A stretch of DNA of 64,000 nt from Solwaraspora sp. WMMD1047. GTDB taxonomy: Bacteria > Actinomycetota > Actinomycetes > Mycobacteriales > Micromonosporaceae. Each line of letters begins with the position of its first letter. Position 1 is the stretch's first letter. The position numbers and the translations under genes are program-made. Positions 17,559 to 27,267 of the stretch are shown here, in pieces. The stretch covers positions 5,856,501-5,920,500 of the forward strand of contig NZ_JARUBL010000001.1 of assembly GCF_029626155.1 (NCBI RefSeq), given 5' to 3'. The notes below the pieces were generated by a model that saw nothing but the letters and a program-made list of their open reading frames with translations, was not told the origin of the DNA and ran no database searches.

Positions 17559-19544
17559 TCACCGGCGGGCGCGGCTGCCGCGGCGGGCGCGCAGATAGTC
17601 GGAGACCACGTAGCTGCCCAGGTCGGCGGCCTCCGGGGTGAGCACCCGGCCGCCGCAGCGCCGGGCGATCGCGTCCACGAACCGGCGCAGGCCCGGATCC
17701 TCGCCCAGCATGAACAGGTTGATCGTCGCTCCGTACCGGCTGAGCGTGTCCACCTCCGCGACCGTCGCCTCGACGGTCTCCCGCAGTGGCGGCCAGTTGA
17801 AGACCCCGACGCCGTCGGCGTCCAGGTGGGCGGTCGGCTCGCCGTCGGTGACCACCAGCACCACCGGCTCCGACCCGGGGTGCCGCCGCAGGTGCCGACC
17901 GGCCAGCCGGAGCGCGTGCTGCAGGTTGGTGCCCTGCACCAGCTCCGGCTCGGCCGCCGCCAGCTCCCGCTGGCTCAGCGGCATCGCCTCCAGGCCGAAC
18001 CCGACGATCTGCAGCGCGTCCTGCGGGAACCTGGTCGCCACCAGGTGCGACAGGGCCAGCGCGGTCTGCTTCATCGGACCCCACCGGCCCTCGGAGACCA
18101 TCGAGAAGGAGAGGTCCACGCAGAGCGCCACCGCCGCCGACGCCCGTCGCTCCGTCTCCACCACCTCGAAGTCCTCGACCGCGAGCGCCACCGGCACCCG
18201 CGTTCCGGACCGGCGGACCGCCCGGGCCACCGTGCGGACCACGTCGATCGGCTGCTCGTCGCCGAACTCCCAGGGCCGCGACGCCCCGGTCACCTCCCCC
18301 GCCGCGCCGGCGTCCCGCAGGTCGTGCTGGCCACGCCGGCCGCCGGACAGGTCCGCGAAGATCCGGCGCAGCGCCGTGCCGCCCAGCCGCCGCAGCGCCT
18401 TCGGGCTCAGCGTCAGCCCGTCGGCGCCGCGCTCCACCCAGCCCTGCCGGCGCAGCTCGCGCTCCAGCTCGCGCAGCCGCCGGACGTCGTCGGCCGCGCC
18501 GCGCCCCAGTGTGCGCCGCACCGCCTCCACGTCGACGTCGTCGAGGGTGGCCCCGGGATGCTCCTGGCCCAGCTGGTCCAGCAGGTCGTCCAGGTCGGCG
18601 ATCTCGCCCAGCGCCCCGGTCGCCTCGCCGTAGCCCAGCGGCTGCTCGCCCCGGACCCGGTCCCGCCGGTCCCAGGCCAGGTCCGGCCGCAGCGTGCGCA
18701 GGTTGGCGTCCAGCGCCGCCATTTCCCGGGCCAGTCCGCTGCTGCCGAGCGCCGCCTCCATCAGCCCGGCCAGCTCCTCGCGTTGCCGGTCCGAGAGCGA
18801 GTTCATCAGCCGCTCGGCGGCGGCCGCCCGCCGGGCGAGCACGTCGATCAGCTCGTCGGTGGAGGTGGGCCGCTCCGGGAAGAATTCGCCGTGCCGGCGC
18901 ATGAACTCGGCGAACGCGTCGGTGGTGTCCTCCCCCCGGGCGTGCCGCGCCAGCAGGGCGTTCAGGTCGCTCATCAGCTCGGTCAGCCGGCGCTGGGCCG
19001 CCGGGTCCGAGCCGGAGGCGCGCAGCGCGTCCCGCAGCCCGGTGAACCGCTGCTCCAGCACCTCGTTGCGGAGTCCGTCGAGAATCTGCTGGTACGCCCG
19101 GCGCGCGTCGTCGCTGACCCAGTCGTACCCGGACAGCTCCTGGACCGCCCGCGCGGTGGAGGTGGGCAGGTTGTCCAGCACCGCCTCGGCGAACCGGGCC
19201 GCGTCGTCGTCGCGGGCGCGCAGCTCGTCGCGTTCGGCCGCGAGCGCCTGGTCGAGCAGCGCCCGGGACCGGGTGACCGCGCCGTCCAGGTCGCCGCGGC
19301 GCATCGCCTCCCGGCGCAGCCGGCGGGCGCGGGCGGCCAGGTCCTCCAGCCCACCGCGACCGCCCGGACCGCGGCGCAGCAGGTTGCGCAGCGCGTCGCG
19401 CAGGCTGCCGCCGGCCAGCACCTCGGCGCCGACCTCGTCGACGGCGGCCCGCACGTCGTACGGCGGGGCCAGCGGATCGGGTCCGCCGCGCCAGGAGCCG
19501 TACCGGAAGCGGCGGTTTCCGGCGGAGCCGGGTGTCGACGGCAC
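17559..19544 (-). CDS. VWA-domain protein partner of the MoxR-type ATPase
   Basis: A 661-residue protein. Residues 1-430 are mostly charged helical segments; the C-terminal ~200 residues are a von Willebrand A domain with the metal-ion motif DLSFS (in VALCVDLSFSMVSEGRWGPM), a Thr in GTNLQHAL and the Asp in VLVVTDGEP. Such proteins work with MoxR ATPases to insert metals or remodel protein complexes. The start codon is 2 nt past the stop of the ATPase gene, so the two are one operon. The actual target complex is unknown. Confidence 0.9.
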   Translation of the reverse strand: MPSTPGSAGNRRFRYGSWRGGPDPLAPPYDVRAAVDEVGAEVLAGGSLRDALRNLLRRGPGGRGGLEDLAARARRLRREAMRRGDLDGAVTRSRALLDQALAAERDELRARDDDAARFAEAVLDNLPTSTARAVQELSGYDWVSDDARRAYQQILDGLRNEVLEQRFTGLRDALRASGSDPAAQRRLTELMSDLNALLARHARGEDTTDAFAEFMRRHGEFFPERPTSTDELIDVLARRAAAAERLMNSLSDRQREELAGLMEAALGSSGLAREMAALDANLRTLRPDLAWDRRDRVRGEQPLGYGEATGALGEIADLDDLLDQLGQEHPGATLDDVDVEAVRRTLGRGAADDVRRLRELERELRRQGWVERGADGLTLSPKALRRLGGTALRRIFADLSGGRRGQHDLRDAGAAGEVTGASRPWEFGDEQPIDVVRTVARAVRRSGTRVPVALAVEDFEVVETERRASAAVALCVDLSFSMVSEGRWGPMKQTALALSHLVATRFPQDALQIVGFGLEAMPLSQRELAAAEPELVQGTNLQHALRLAGRHLRRHPGSEPVVLVVTDGEPTAHLDADGVGVFNWPPLRETVEATVAEVDTLSRYGATINLFMLGEDPGLRRFVDAIARRCGGRVLTPEAADLGSYVVSDYLRARRGSRARR

Positions 19545-19546
19545 GG

Positions 19547-21094
19547 TCAGCCCCGGCCGCCGCCCGACGGCCGGCCGCCGTCGGGGTCCCGGCCGCCGTA
19601 GCGGGTACGGCCCTCGTCCGTCACGTCCTTGGCCAGCCGCCGGGTCAGGTGCAACCCTTCGAGGACGAACTCCACCCCGGCGGCCGCCTCCCCCGCGGTC
19701 GGCGCGTCGCCGAGCCCGAGCCGGTCGAGCGCCTTCGCCAGGCCGGGCACGGTCCCCACCTGGCCGAGCAGGTCGGCGGCGCCGACCAGCTCGCCGGTCT
19801 CGATCACCCGGCCATCGGCGACCAGCGCGGTGAAGCCGGAGAGGTCCAGCCCGGCCAGCCTGGCCCGGAATGTCTCGGCGGTCGCGGTCCGCAGCAGGTG
19901 GGCCAGGATCTCCGCCTCCCGCCCCTCCTCGCCGCTCTCGAACTCGACCTTGCCGCGCAGGGTGCTGGTCACCGACACCGCGTCGCCGACCCGGGCCACC
20001 GGCCCGGCACCGGAGGGTGCGCCGTCCGTGCCGGCGCGGCCCGCGTCGAACCCGCCCGCGCCCGAGCCGCCCGCCTCGGAGCCGCCGGCCAGCAGGGCCT
20101 CGCGTCGCAGCGCGGCGGCGGCGACGGTCTCGGCGGCGGCGATCGCGAACCGGGCCGAGACACCCGACCGAGGGTCCACCGACGGCGACTCGCGCACCGC
20201 GCGGGCGAACCGGGCCAGCACCTCCAGCACGTGCTCCGGGACGGCGGCGACCAGCTCCGCCTCCTGCCGGATCAGCGCCAGCTCCAGCGCCAGGTCGAGC
20301 GGGTAGTGGGTGCGGATCTCGGCGCCGAAGCGGTCCTTGAGCGGGGTGATGATCCGCCCCCGGTTGGTGTAGTCCTCCGGGTTGGCACTGGCCACCAGGA
20401 GCAGGTCCAGCGGCAGTCGGAGCTGGTAGCCGCGGACCTGGATGTCGCGCTCCTCAAGCACGTTGAGCAGCGCCACCTGGATCCGCTCGGCCAGGTCGGG
20501 CAGCTCGTTGACCGCGAAGATCCCCCGGTTGGTGCGCGGCACCAGCCCGAAGTGAATGGTCTCCGGGTCGCCGAGGGTGCGGCCCTGGGCGACCCGGATC
20601 GGGTCCACGTCGCCGATCAGGTCGCCGACCCCGGTGTCCGGGGTGGCCAGCTTCTCGCCGTACCGCATCGACCGGTGCAGCCAGCCGACCTTCAGGTCGT
20701 CGCCGGCCTCCTCGGCGGCCGCCCGCGATCCCGGGGTGAGCGGGCGCATCGGGTGCTCGTTGAGCACCGATCCCGCGATCACCGGCGTCCACTCGTCGAG
20801 CAGCCCCACCAGGGAGCGGATCAGCCGGGTCTTGCCCTGCCCGCGCTCCCCGAGCAGCACCAGGTCGTGCCCGGCCAGCAGCGCCCGCTCCACCTCCGGC
20901 AGCACGGTGTCCTGGTAGCCGACGACCCCGGGGAACCGGTCGCCGCCGGCGCGCATCCGGGCCAGCAGGTTGTCGCGCAGCTCCTGCTTGACGGTGCGGT
21001 AGGTGTGGCCGGCGGCCCGCAGCTCGCCGAGCGTGCCGGGTAGTCCGGCCGGCGGGACGGGCGCGATGACCGGCGCCTGGGAATTCACAGTCAC
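19547..21094 (-). CDS. MoxR/ChlI-type AAA+ ATPase
   Basis: A 515-residue AAA+ ATPase of the magnesium-chelatase-I/MoxR group. The Walker A motif GERGQGKT is at residues 82-89; the Walker B position reads FAVNELPDL, sensor 1 LLLVASANPEDYTNRGRIIT, and an Arg finger region DRFGAEIRTHYPL follows. A Gly/Ala-rich insert (near residues 340-375) precedes a helical C-terminus. Start GTG 21094 or GTG 21088, both close to a G-rich site. It forms an operon with the VWA protein and probably acts as its remodelling motor. Confidence 0.92.
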   Translation of the reverse strand: MTVNSQAPVIAPVPPAGLPGTLGELRAAGHTYRTVKQELRDNLLARMRAGGDRFPGVVGYQDTVLPEVERALLAGHDLVLLGERGQGKTRLIRSLVGLLDEWTPVIAGSVLNEHPMRPLTPGSRAAAEEAGDDLKVGWLHRSMRYGEKLATPDTGVGDLIGDVDPIRVAQGRTLGDPETIHFGLVPRTNRGIFAVNELPDLAERIQVALLNVLEERDIQVRGYQLRLPLDLLLVASANPEDYTNRGRIITPLKDRFGAEIRTHYPLDLALELALIRQEAELVAAVPEHVLEVLARFARAVRESPSVDPRSGVSARFAIAAAETVAAAALRREALLAGGSEAGGSGAGGFDAGRAGTDGAPSGAGPVARVGDAVSVTSTLRGKVEFESGEEGREAEILAHLLRTATAETFRARLAGLDLSGFTALVADGRVIETGELVGAADLLGQVGTVPGLAKALDRLGLGDAPTAGEAAAGVEFVLEGLHLTRRLAKDVTDEGRTRYGGRDPDGGRPSGGGRG

Positions 21095-21207
21095 CCCCCA
21101 CACGCTAGCGCGCCCGAGGGCGGGGCGGCCCGGACCGGCCGGGCGGCGGCCCCCGATACCGCTCACCGCCGCCCGACCGGCCCGACCGCCCCGACTCGGC
21201 CCAGCCC

Positions 21208-21245
21208 GATCCGACCCCGCTCGATCCGACCCCGCTCGATCCGAG
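21208..21245. repeat. 15-bp tandem repeat, 2.5 copies
   Basis: The unit GATCCGACCCCGCTC occurs at 21208-21222 and 21223-21237, with a partial third copy to 21245, in the gap between the ATPase gene and the next membrane-protein gene. It looks like simple slippage-prone DNA; no function is suggested. Confidence 0.6.
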
Positions 21246-21265
21246 GCCCGGCAGCCCGGAGCAGC

Positions 21266-22354
21266 TCAGCCGGCCCGGCCGCAGCGTGCGCAACCGCCCC
21301 TGCGGCGCAGGTGGTAGGCGAGCGCCGCCGCGCCGAGTGCGATCCCCCACACCGGCCAGAGGGCCATCGGCATGATGCTGAGGTTGAAGCTGGTCAGCCC
21401 GTCCCAGAGGAGCGGCTGGCTGAGCAGGGCCAGGCCGGCGGCGGTCACCGCCACGGCGACCAGGCTCGCCGGCACGACGGCGAGCTTCACCGGCACCCGC
21501 CGACCGGCCAGGCCGATCATCCAGCGCGGGAATCTCTCTCCCCAGGGCCGGACCAGACCGACGGTGAGCACCGCTCCGACGACTCCGAACGCTCCGAGCC
21601 CGGCCCCGGCCCAGACCGCCCCGGACTCCTGCAGCTCGGCGAGGGAGTCCGCGCTGATCCCGAGCGGGATTCCGGCCAGCCAGGCGAACCGGGTGATCGA
21701 GTAGAGCACCGGGATGATCGCCGCCACCACCACCGCCCACCGTCCCCACCGGGCGGCGGACGCCGCCGAGGTCCAGCTCGCACCGCCGGCGCGGCGCCCG
21801 CACCACGGGCAGGCCGGCGCGGTACGCAACTGCCAGGTCAGCACCGCCCGGGCCAGCAGCACGCCGCCGAACACGGCGAACACCTTGTTGGCCAGCGTCC
21901 AGTCGAAAACCTCGGCATACTCGACCGGCCAGCCGAGTGGCACGCTGAGCAGCAGCATCGGTGCGTAGCCGGCGACCGCCAGCACCTCGTAGTCCGGCAC
22001 GACCAGCAGCAGGGCGGCCGCCACCAGCCAGCCGTAGCCGAGCAGCAGGGTGCGGAGGATTCCTGGTGGCCGTACCGCGAGCGGCCCGGCCATCGCGAGC
22101 GCCGCCGCCGCGGTCGTCAGCAGCACCGCCGCGAACAGCGGCGCCCCGACGCCGACCGGCAGGACCCGCAGCAGGCTGACTCCGTGGCTGAGATCGTGGG
22201 CGAACGGGTAGCCGTCCCCGGTGATCGTCCAGACCAGCGCGAGCGCGCCGTAGAGCGCCGCCCACCCGGCGGCGAGGTAGCCGACCCGCTCCGTCCACCA
22301 GGTCTCGGCGGCGGGTGGCCGGGTTCGATCGGTCACGTAGGTGGTTTCGGTCAT
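21266..22354 (-). CDS. Polytopic membrane protein of unknown function
   Basis: A 362-residue integral membrane protein with about nine hydrophobic helices, for example LLRVLPVGVGAPLFAAVLLT and LLLGYGWLVAAALLLVVPDY. Two Cys-x2-Cys pairs, CPWC in the central loop and CARC at the very C-terminus, may bind a metal or form a redox pair. The start is ATG 22354. It faces the deaminase gene divergently. I do not recognise a characterised family. Confidence 0.8.
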   Translation of the reverse strand: MTETTYVTDRTRPPAAETWWTERVGYLAAGWAALYGALALVWTITGDGYPFAHDLSHGVSLLRVLPVGVGAPLFAAVLLTTAAAALAMAGPLAVRPPGILRTLLLGYGWLVAAALLLVVPDYEVLAVAGYAPMLLLSVPLGWPVEYAEVFDWTLANKVFAVFGGVLLARAVLTWQLRTAPACPWCGRRAGGASWTSAASAARWGRWAVVVAAIIPVLYSITRFAWLAGIPLGISADSLAELQESGAVWAGAGLGAFGVVGAVLTVGLVRPWGERFPRWMIGLAGRRVPVKLAVVPASLVAVAVTAAGLALLSQPLLWDGLTSFNLSIMPMALWPVWGIALGAAALAYHLRRRGGCARCGRAG

Positions 22355-22513
22355 CGGGTGCCTCCCGGTCGACAGCTGGCGGGTTCACCACCACCATCGC
22401 GAGCGGAGCCCGCCGAGACCTCCCCGCCGGGAGTGGTTCCGCTCCCCCGGCAGAGGGAGCGGCCGGGTCGGCTGGCGGCGGCCCGGGTTGCGGACCGGCG
22501 GTAGCATCGCCGG

Positions 22514-22999
22514 GTGACCACGGGGACCAGCTACGACCTCCACTGGCTGGGTAGGGCGGTGGACCTGTCACGCCGGTGCCCGCCGACGGACAGCGCGTTC
22601 TCCGTCGGGGCGGTCGTGGTGGGCGCCGACGGCGCCCTGCTGGCCGAGGGCTACTCCCGGGACGTCGGCCCGCGCATCCACGCGGAGGAGTCGGCACTGG
22701 CCAGGCTGGCGGTTCGCCGGCCGGCGCCGGATCTCGCGGGGGCGACCATCTACAGCTCGCTGGAACCGTGCAGCGACCGGTTGTCCGGTTCCCGGACCTG
22801 CACCCAGATGATCCTCGCCGCCGGCCTCCGCCGGGTGGTGTTCGCGCTGCTGGAGCCGCCCGTCTTCGTGGATTGTCAGGGCGTCGAGCTGCTCCGGGCA
22901 GCTGGCGTGGAGGTGATCGAGATGCCCGAGTTGGCGCCACTGGTCCGGGAGGTCAATGCGCGGGTGCTGACCCCGGGATACATCGACGAACGCTGCTAG
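22514..22999 (+). CDS. RibD-type cytidine/pyrimidine deaminase-like protein
   Basis: A 161-residue zinc deaminase of the CDA fold, like the N-terminal deaminase domain of RibD but without the reductase half. The zinc ligands and catalytic Glu are in HAEESAL, and the two Cys in SLEPCSDRLSGSRTCTQM. The SLEPCS element resembles riboflavin-pathway deaminases; a role in nucleotide or secondary metabolism is also possible. The stop codon overlaps the stop of the convergent response-regulator gene by 4 bases. Confidence 0.87.
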   Translation: MTTGTSYDLHWLGRAVDLSRRCPPTDSAFSVGAVVVGADGALLAEGYSRDVGPRIHAEESALARLAVRRPAPDLAGATIYSSLEPCSDRLSGSRTCTQMILAAGLRRVVFALLEPPVFVDCQGVELLRAAGVEVIEMPELAPLVREVNARVLTPGYIDERC

Positions 23000-23664
23000 T
23001 GGGCCGCCCCGCCGGAGGGGGCCACGAAGCCGGACTCGTAGGCGGCGATGACCGCCTGGGTCCGGTCCCGGGCGCCCAGCTTGGCCAGTACGTTCCCGAC
23101 GTGGGTCTTGACCGTCTCCACCCCCACCACCAGCTCCGCGGCGACCTCCTGATTGGACATCCCGGCCGCCATCAGCCGCAGTACCGCGGCCTCCCGGTCG
23201 GTCAGCCCGGCCCGGCCCAGCCGGTCACCGGCGCGCCGGCCGTACGCCCCGACCAGCCGGCGGACCGCGGCCGGGAAGAGCAGCGAGTCGCCCCGGGCGA
23301 CCACCCGGACCGCCTGCACCACCTCGGCCGGGCGGGCCCGCTTGAGCAGGAATCCGCTGGCGCCGGCGCGCAGCGCCTCGTAGACGTACTCGTCGTTCTC
23401 GAAGGTGGTGATCACCAGGACCCGCGGCGCGGAGGGTGCGCCGGCGACCAGCCGGCGGGTGGCCTGGATGCCGTCGATGGCCGGCATCCGGACGTCCATC
23501 AGGACGACGTCCGGGCGGAGCCTGGCCACCAGCGGCGGGACCTCGGCCCCGTCGGCGGCCTCGCCGAGCACCGTCAGGTCCGGCTGCGCGTCGATGATGG
23601 CCCGCAGTCCGACCCGGATCAGCTCCTCGTCGTCGACGATGAGTACGCCGATGGGTTCGGTCAC
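22996..23664 (-). CDS. NarL/LuxR-family response regulator
   Basis: A 222-residue response regulator. The receiver domain has the acidic pair DDEE, the phosphoacceptor Asp in VVLMDVRMP, and the conserved Thr (VITTF) and Lys (FLLKRA). The C-terminal LuxR-type helix-turn-helix is GLTDREAAVLRLMAAGMSNQ with VKTHVGNVLAKLG. GTG 23664 overlaps the kinase stop as GTGA, so kinase and regulator are translationally coupled. The target genes are unknown. Confidence 0.95.
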   Translation of the reverse strand: MTEPIGVLIVDDEELIRVGLRAIIDAQPDLTVLGEAADGAEVPPLVARLRPDVVLMDVRMPAIDGIQATRRLVAGAPSAPRVLVITTFENDEYVYEALRAGASGFLLKRARPAEVVQAVRVVARGDSLLFPAAVRRLVGAYGRRAGDRLGRAGLTDREAAVLRLMAAGMSNQEVAAELVVGVETVKTHVGNVLAKLGARDRTQAVIAAYESGFVAPSGGAAH

Positions 23665-24938
23665 CGCCGTTCCTCCTCGTCGGTGGGGAGCCGGACCCGG
23701 ACCCGCCAGCGTCCGTCGTCCGGGCCGGCGGTCAGCTCGCCGCCGAGCAGCCGGACCCGCTCCCCGATGCCGGCCAGCCCGCGCCCCGACCGTGGTCCGG
23801 AGCCGTGCTGACCGGCGGGCAGCGGATTCACCAGGTCGATCTCCAACCCGCCGGCCGGTACGCCGATCCGGAGCGTGACCGGCCGTCGGGCGCCGTGGCG
23901 GACCGCGTTGGTGAGCGCCTCCTGCACGATCCGGTAGCCCTCGCGGGAGACCACGGCCGGCAACCGGGTGGGGTCTCCACTGACCTCGACCATGACCGGC
24001 AGCCCGGTGGCGCGGGTGTCGGCGACCAGCCGATCCAGGTCCCCGAGGGTGCGCAGCGGCGCCCGGTTCGCGCCGTCGTCCACCGGCGGGTCGGGGTCGA
24101 CGGCGGGATCGCGCTCCCGGAGCAGGCCGAGCACATGATCCAGATCCGCCATCGCGGCCCGGCTGGTCTCCTCGATGGCGACCAGCGCCCGCCGGGTGAA
24201 CTCCGGATCGGTCTCCAGCACCTCGCGGGCGGCGCCGGCCTGCACGGTGGCGACGGTCAGGGCGTGGCCCACCGAGTCGTGCAGTTCGCGGGCGAGCCGG
24301 TTGCGCTCCGCGAGCCGGGTCGCCCGGGCCTGCAGCGCCGCTTCCCGCTCGGTCTGCGACGGGCCGAGCAGCACCGGCGCCATCGACACGGCCAACGCGC
24401 CGAGCCCGGCCACCAGATAGCCGATCACGGCGAGCGCCAGCAGGCCGATCAGCAGCAGGTAGGCGGTGTCGCCGCCGTCGAACGGCCCGAACCGCTCCGC
24501 GGACAGCTCCCGCCGACCGATCCCGAACAGTTGGGCGATCAGGACCGTCGCCATCGGTACCAGGACGAAGAGGGCGGTCACCACCAGGCCGCCGGAGATG
24601 ATGTGCAGGGCGATCCAGAGCGCGGAACGTAGCCGGGTCTCCCGGTCCAGCCGGGCCGAGGCGGCGGGCTCGGGCAGGTCCACGTCGAGCAGGTTGCGGG
24701 CCGCGGCGATCTCCAGCGAGCGGGTGCCGCGCAGGAAGGCCGGGGTCGCGGCGATCACCACCGCGACGGCCAGCAGCAGGGCGGCCACCCCGCGCGAGGT
24801 GGTGGTGGTCAGCAGCTGGGTGAACGCCACACCGAGCAGCACGTAGGGCAGCAGGATCACGCCGCCGAGCAGCAGGAAGACGCCCCGGCGATAGGTCGAG
24901 GCCCGCACCAGTGGCGCCAGCACCGCGCGCAGCGTCAT
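23661..24938 (-). CDS. Sensor histidine kinase (HisKA_3 type)
   Basis: A 425-residue membrane histidine kinase paired with the downstream response regulator. Four to six membrane helices fill the first ~190 residues with no large outer loop, suggesting an intramembrane sensor. The phosphoacceptor His lies in NRLARELHDSVGHALT; the HATPase domain shows VQEALTNAVRHGA (N box) and GRGLAGIGERVRLLGGEL (G boxes). The gene is divergent from the LLM oxidoreductase gene. Confidence 0.95.
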   Translation of the reverse strand: MTLRAVLAPLVRASTYRRGVFLLLGGVILLPYVLLGVAFTQLLTTTTSRGVAALLLAVAVVIAATPAFLRGTRSLEIAAARNLLDVDLPEPAASARLDRETRLRSALWIALHIISGGLVVTALFVLVPMATVLIAQLFGIGRRELSAERFGPFDGGDTAYLLLIGLLALAVIGYLVAGLGALAVSMAPVLLGPSQTEREAALQARATRLAERNRLARELHDSVGHALTVATVQAGAAREVLETDPEFTRRALVAIEETSRAAMADLDHVLGLLRERDPAVDPDPPVDDGANRAPLRTLGDLDRLVADTRATGLPVMVEVSGDPTRLPAVVSREGYRIVQEALTNAVRHGARRPVTLRIGVPAGGLEIDLVNPLPAGQHGSGPRSGRGLAGIGERVRLLGGELTAGPDDGRWRVRVRLPTDEEERR

Positions 24939-25052
24939 TTCTCCATTGTCGCCGCCCGTCGGTCGCCCGCTGACCCGCCCACACCCCTAGGATGAACATG
25001 GGAACGGTTGTCGTTTCTTCGAGCTGAGGTGCCGCCCGCTTAAGGAGTGCCC

Positions 25053-26147
25053 ATGCCCGCACCCGCCGGGTCCGTCCCCCGCGTACACGCGTTCCTCCTC
25101 GCCGGGCAGTTTCCCGGCACCAGCCACGCGCAGACTCTCGCCGCCGCCCACGACTACGCCCTGGCCGCCGAGCGCGCCGGCTTCGCCGGGGTGTGGATCG
25201 CCGAGCACCACTTCATCTCGTACGGGGTCTGCCCGTCCGCCGTCGCCTTCGCCGGCCACCTGCTCGGCACCACCAGCCGGATCACGGTCGGCACCGCCGC
25301 CTGCGTGCTCTCCAACCGGCACCCGGTCGCGCTGGCCGAGGAGGCCGTGCTGCTGGACGAGCTCTCCGGCGGCCGGTTCGCGCTCGGCGTCGGCCGGGGC
25401 GGACCCTGGGTCGACCTGGAGGTCTTCGGCACCGGCCTGGACCGCTACGCCACCGGTTTCGCGGAGTCGGTCGACCTGCTGCGGTCCTGGCTCTCCGGCG
25501 CCGAGACCGTCGGCGGTGCCGGACCGGAATTCACCTTCCGTCCGGTGCCCGTCGTGCCGCGTCCACGCCGGCCGGTGCCGCTCTGGATCGCCGCCACCTC
25601 ACCATCCACCGTGGAGCTGGCGGCCCGGCGGGGCCTGCCGTTGCTGCTCGGCATGCAGGCCGACGACGAGGAGAAGGCGGAGCTGCTGGCCGGGTACGCC
25701 CGCACCGCCGCCGCGCACGGCCACGACCCGGCGGCGATCGAGCACGCCAGCGCCCACCTCGCCTACCTGGCGGACTCCGACGCCGAGGCCGTCGAGACGG
25801 TCCGCGCCGGCCTACCGGGGCTGCTCGCCGGCACCGACGGCTACGTCCGGATCGACGGTTCGGCCCGCAGCCGGCCGGACCGGGACCGATACCTGGAACG
25901 GCTGCTGGACCTGCATCCGGTCGGCGGTGAGCGGCGTTGCCTCGACCGTCTCGGCGAGACGGTGGCCCGGACCGGAGTCCGCGACCTGCTGCTCATGGTG
26001 GAGGCGGCCGGGGATCGGCAGCGGACGCTGGCGAACATCGCCCGGCTCGGCGCCGAGGTGCTGCCGGCGATCCGGACGGGTGCGGTGAACCCGTACCGTG
26101 GTCCGGGGACCGCCCCTGCCCCGACGACGGCACGCGGCGGACCCTGA
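25053..26147 (+). CDS. LLM class flavin-dependent oxidoreductase
   Basis: A 364-residue luciferase-like (LLM) enzyme with a TIM-barrel fold that uses reduced F420 or FMN. Typical elements are AAHDYALAAERAGFAGVWIA, EHHFISYGVCPSAVAFAGHL, LDELSGGRFALGVGRGGPW and PVPLWIAATSPSTVELAARR. AAGGAG at 25042-25047 sits correctly before ATG 25053. The substrate is not indicated; the next gene is a membrane protein only 28 nt downstream and is probably co-transcribed. Confidence 0.92.
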   Translation: MPAPAGSVPRVHAFLLAGQFPGTSHAQTLAAAHDYALAAERAGFAGVWIAEHHFISYGVCPSAVAFAGHLLGTTSRITVGTAACVLSNRHPVALAEEAVLLDELSGGRFALGVGRGGPWVDLEVFGTGLDRYATGFAESVDLLRSWLSGAETVGGAGPEFTFRPVPVVPRPRRPVPLWIAATSPSTVELAARRGLPLLLGMQADDEEKAELLAGYARTAAAHGHDPAAIEHASAHLAYLADSDAEAVETVRAGLPGLLAGTDGYVRIDGSARSRPDRDRYLERLLDLHPVGGERRCLDRLGETVARTGVRDLLLMVEAAGDRQRTLANIARLGAEVLPAIRTGAVNPYRGPGTAPAPTTARGGP

Positions 26148-26175
26148 CGGGGGTACGACGAGAGGGGCCACCATC

Positions 26176-27267
26176 GTGACCAGCCGGTTCGACGTCAGGC
26201 AGCAGGAGCAGCCGACCACAGTGTCCACCCTCCGGCCACACCCGACCTACCGCGAGAACCTCTTCACCATCGGCTTCGGGGTCTGGTTCGCGCTGGGGCT
26301 CTTCCTCGACGCCTGGGCGCACAACAACCTCGCCGAGCTGGAGTCGTTCCTCACCCCCTGGCACGCCGTCTTCTACTCGGGCTTCACCGCCACGGCGGCC
26401 TGGATCTCCTGGCTGGTCTGGAAAAACGTCCAGGCCGGCCGGCGCGGAATGGACGCCGTGCCGGTCGGCTACGGCCCCGCCGTGCTCGCATTGCCGGTCT
26501 TCGCCCTCGCCGGCGCCGGCGACTACCTCTGGCACGAGCTGTTCGGCATCGAGCAGAACCTCGTCATCCTGTTCAGCCCGACCCACCTGCTGCTGATCAC
26601 GTCGATGGTGCTGATCCTGGCCAGCCCGCTGCGCGCCGCCCGGGCCAACCCGGCGCTGCCGGCGGCACCGACCGCACGCCAACTGCTGCCGGCGGTGCTG
26701 TCGACCGGCTTCACCGCCGCACTGGTCCTGCTCTTCCTGCAGTACGGCAACGCGATGGCGCTGGCCGCGCCGGACATCATCCGGGCGCTCACCTTCGACC
26801 GCGACAATTCGCCGCTCTTCACCGAGCTGCTCACCAACTACCTGGTGGTGACGACCCCGATGCTGGTCGGGCCGCTGCTGCTGCTGGCGCGGGACTGGCG
26901 GTTGCCGTTCGGCACCGGCACCGTGATCTTCACGATCATCGGTGGGCTCTGCGCGGCCATCACGGCGTTCGGCAACCTCTCCACGGTCGCCGCGCTGATC
27001 GCCGCCGGCTTCGGTGCCGACCTGTTGGCCCGCTGGCTGCGCCCGGCGGCGGACCGGCCCGGCGCGTACTGGGCGTTCGGCGGGCTCACCGCGCTGCTCA
27101 CCTGGGTGCTGTACTTCGCGGTGGCGATGGCCGTCGTCGGCGACGTGCCACCGGTGGTCGAGATGTGGACCGGAATGCCGCTGGTCGGCGGGCTGATCGG
27201 CCTGCTGCTGGCCGGCCTGCTGGTGCGGACCCCGCTCGGCCGGCCGGCAGAACCAGCCGCGCCCTGA
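26176..27267 (+). CDS. Polytopic membrane protein of unknown function
   Basis: A 363-residue membrane protein with about nine helices, including FTIGFGVWFALGLFLDAWAH, LFSPTHLLLITSMVLILASP and GGLIGLLLAGLLVRTP. Conserved-looking polar residues sit inside helices (DAWAHN, HELFGIEQN, HAVFYSG, SPTHLLL), so it might bind a metal or cofactor in the membrane. GTG 26176 is the likely start, after GAGGGGCC; GTG 26221 is an alternative. A 16-bp duplication straddles its stop codon. Confidence 0.82.
   Translation: MTSRFDVRQQEQPTTVSTLRPHPTYRENLFTIGFGVWFALGLFLDAWAHNNLAELESFLTPWHAVFYSGFTATAAWISWLVWKNVQAGRRGMDAVPVGYGPAVLALPVFALAGAGDYLWHELFGIEQNLVILFSPTHLLLITSMVLILASPLRAARANPALPAAPTARQLLPAVLSTGFTAALVLLFLQYGNAMALAAPDIIRALTFDRDNSPLFTELLTNYLVVTTPMLVGPLLLLARDWRLPFGTGTVIFTIIGGLCAAITAFGNLSTVAALIAAGFGADLLARWLRPAADRPGAYWAFGGLTALLTWVLYFAVAMAVVGDVPPVVEMWTGMPLVGGLIGLLLAGLLVRTPLGRPAEPAAP

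Noticed and set aside
21208-21245. Tandem repeats as a possible replication or binding site
   Set aside because: Only 2.5 copies of a GC-rich unit, not palindromic and not near a promoter; slippage is a simpler explanation.
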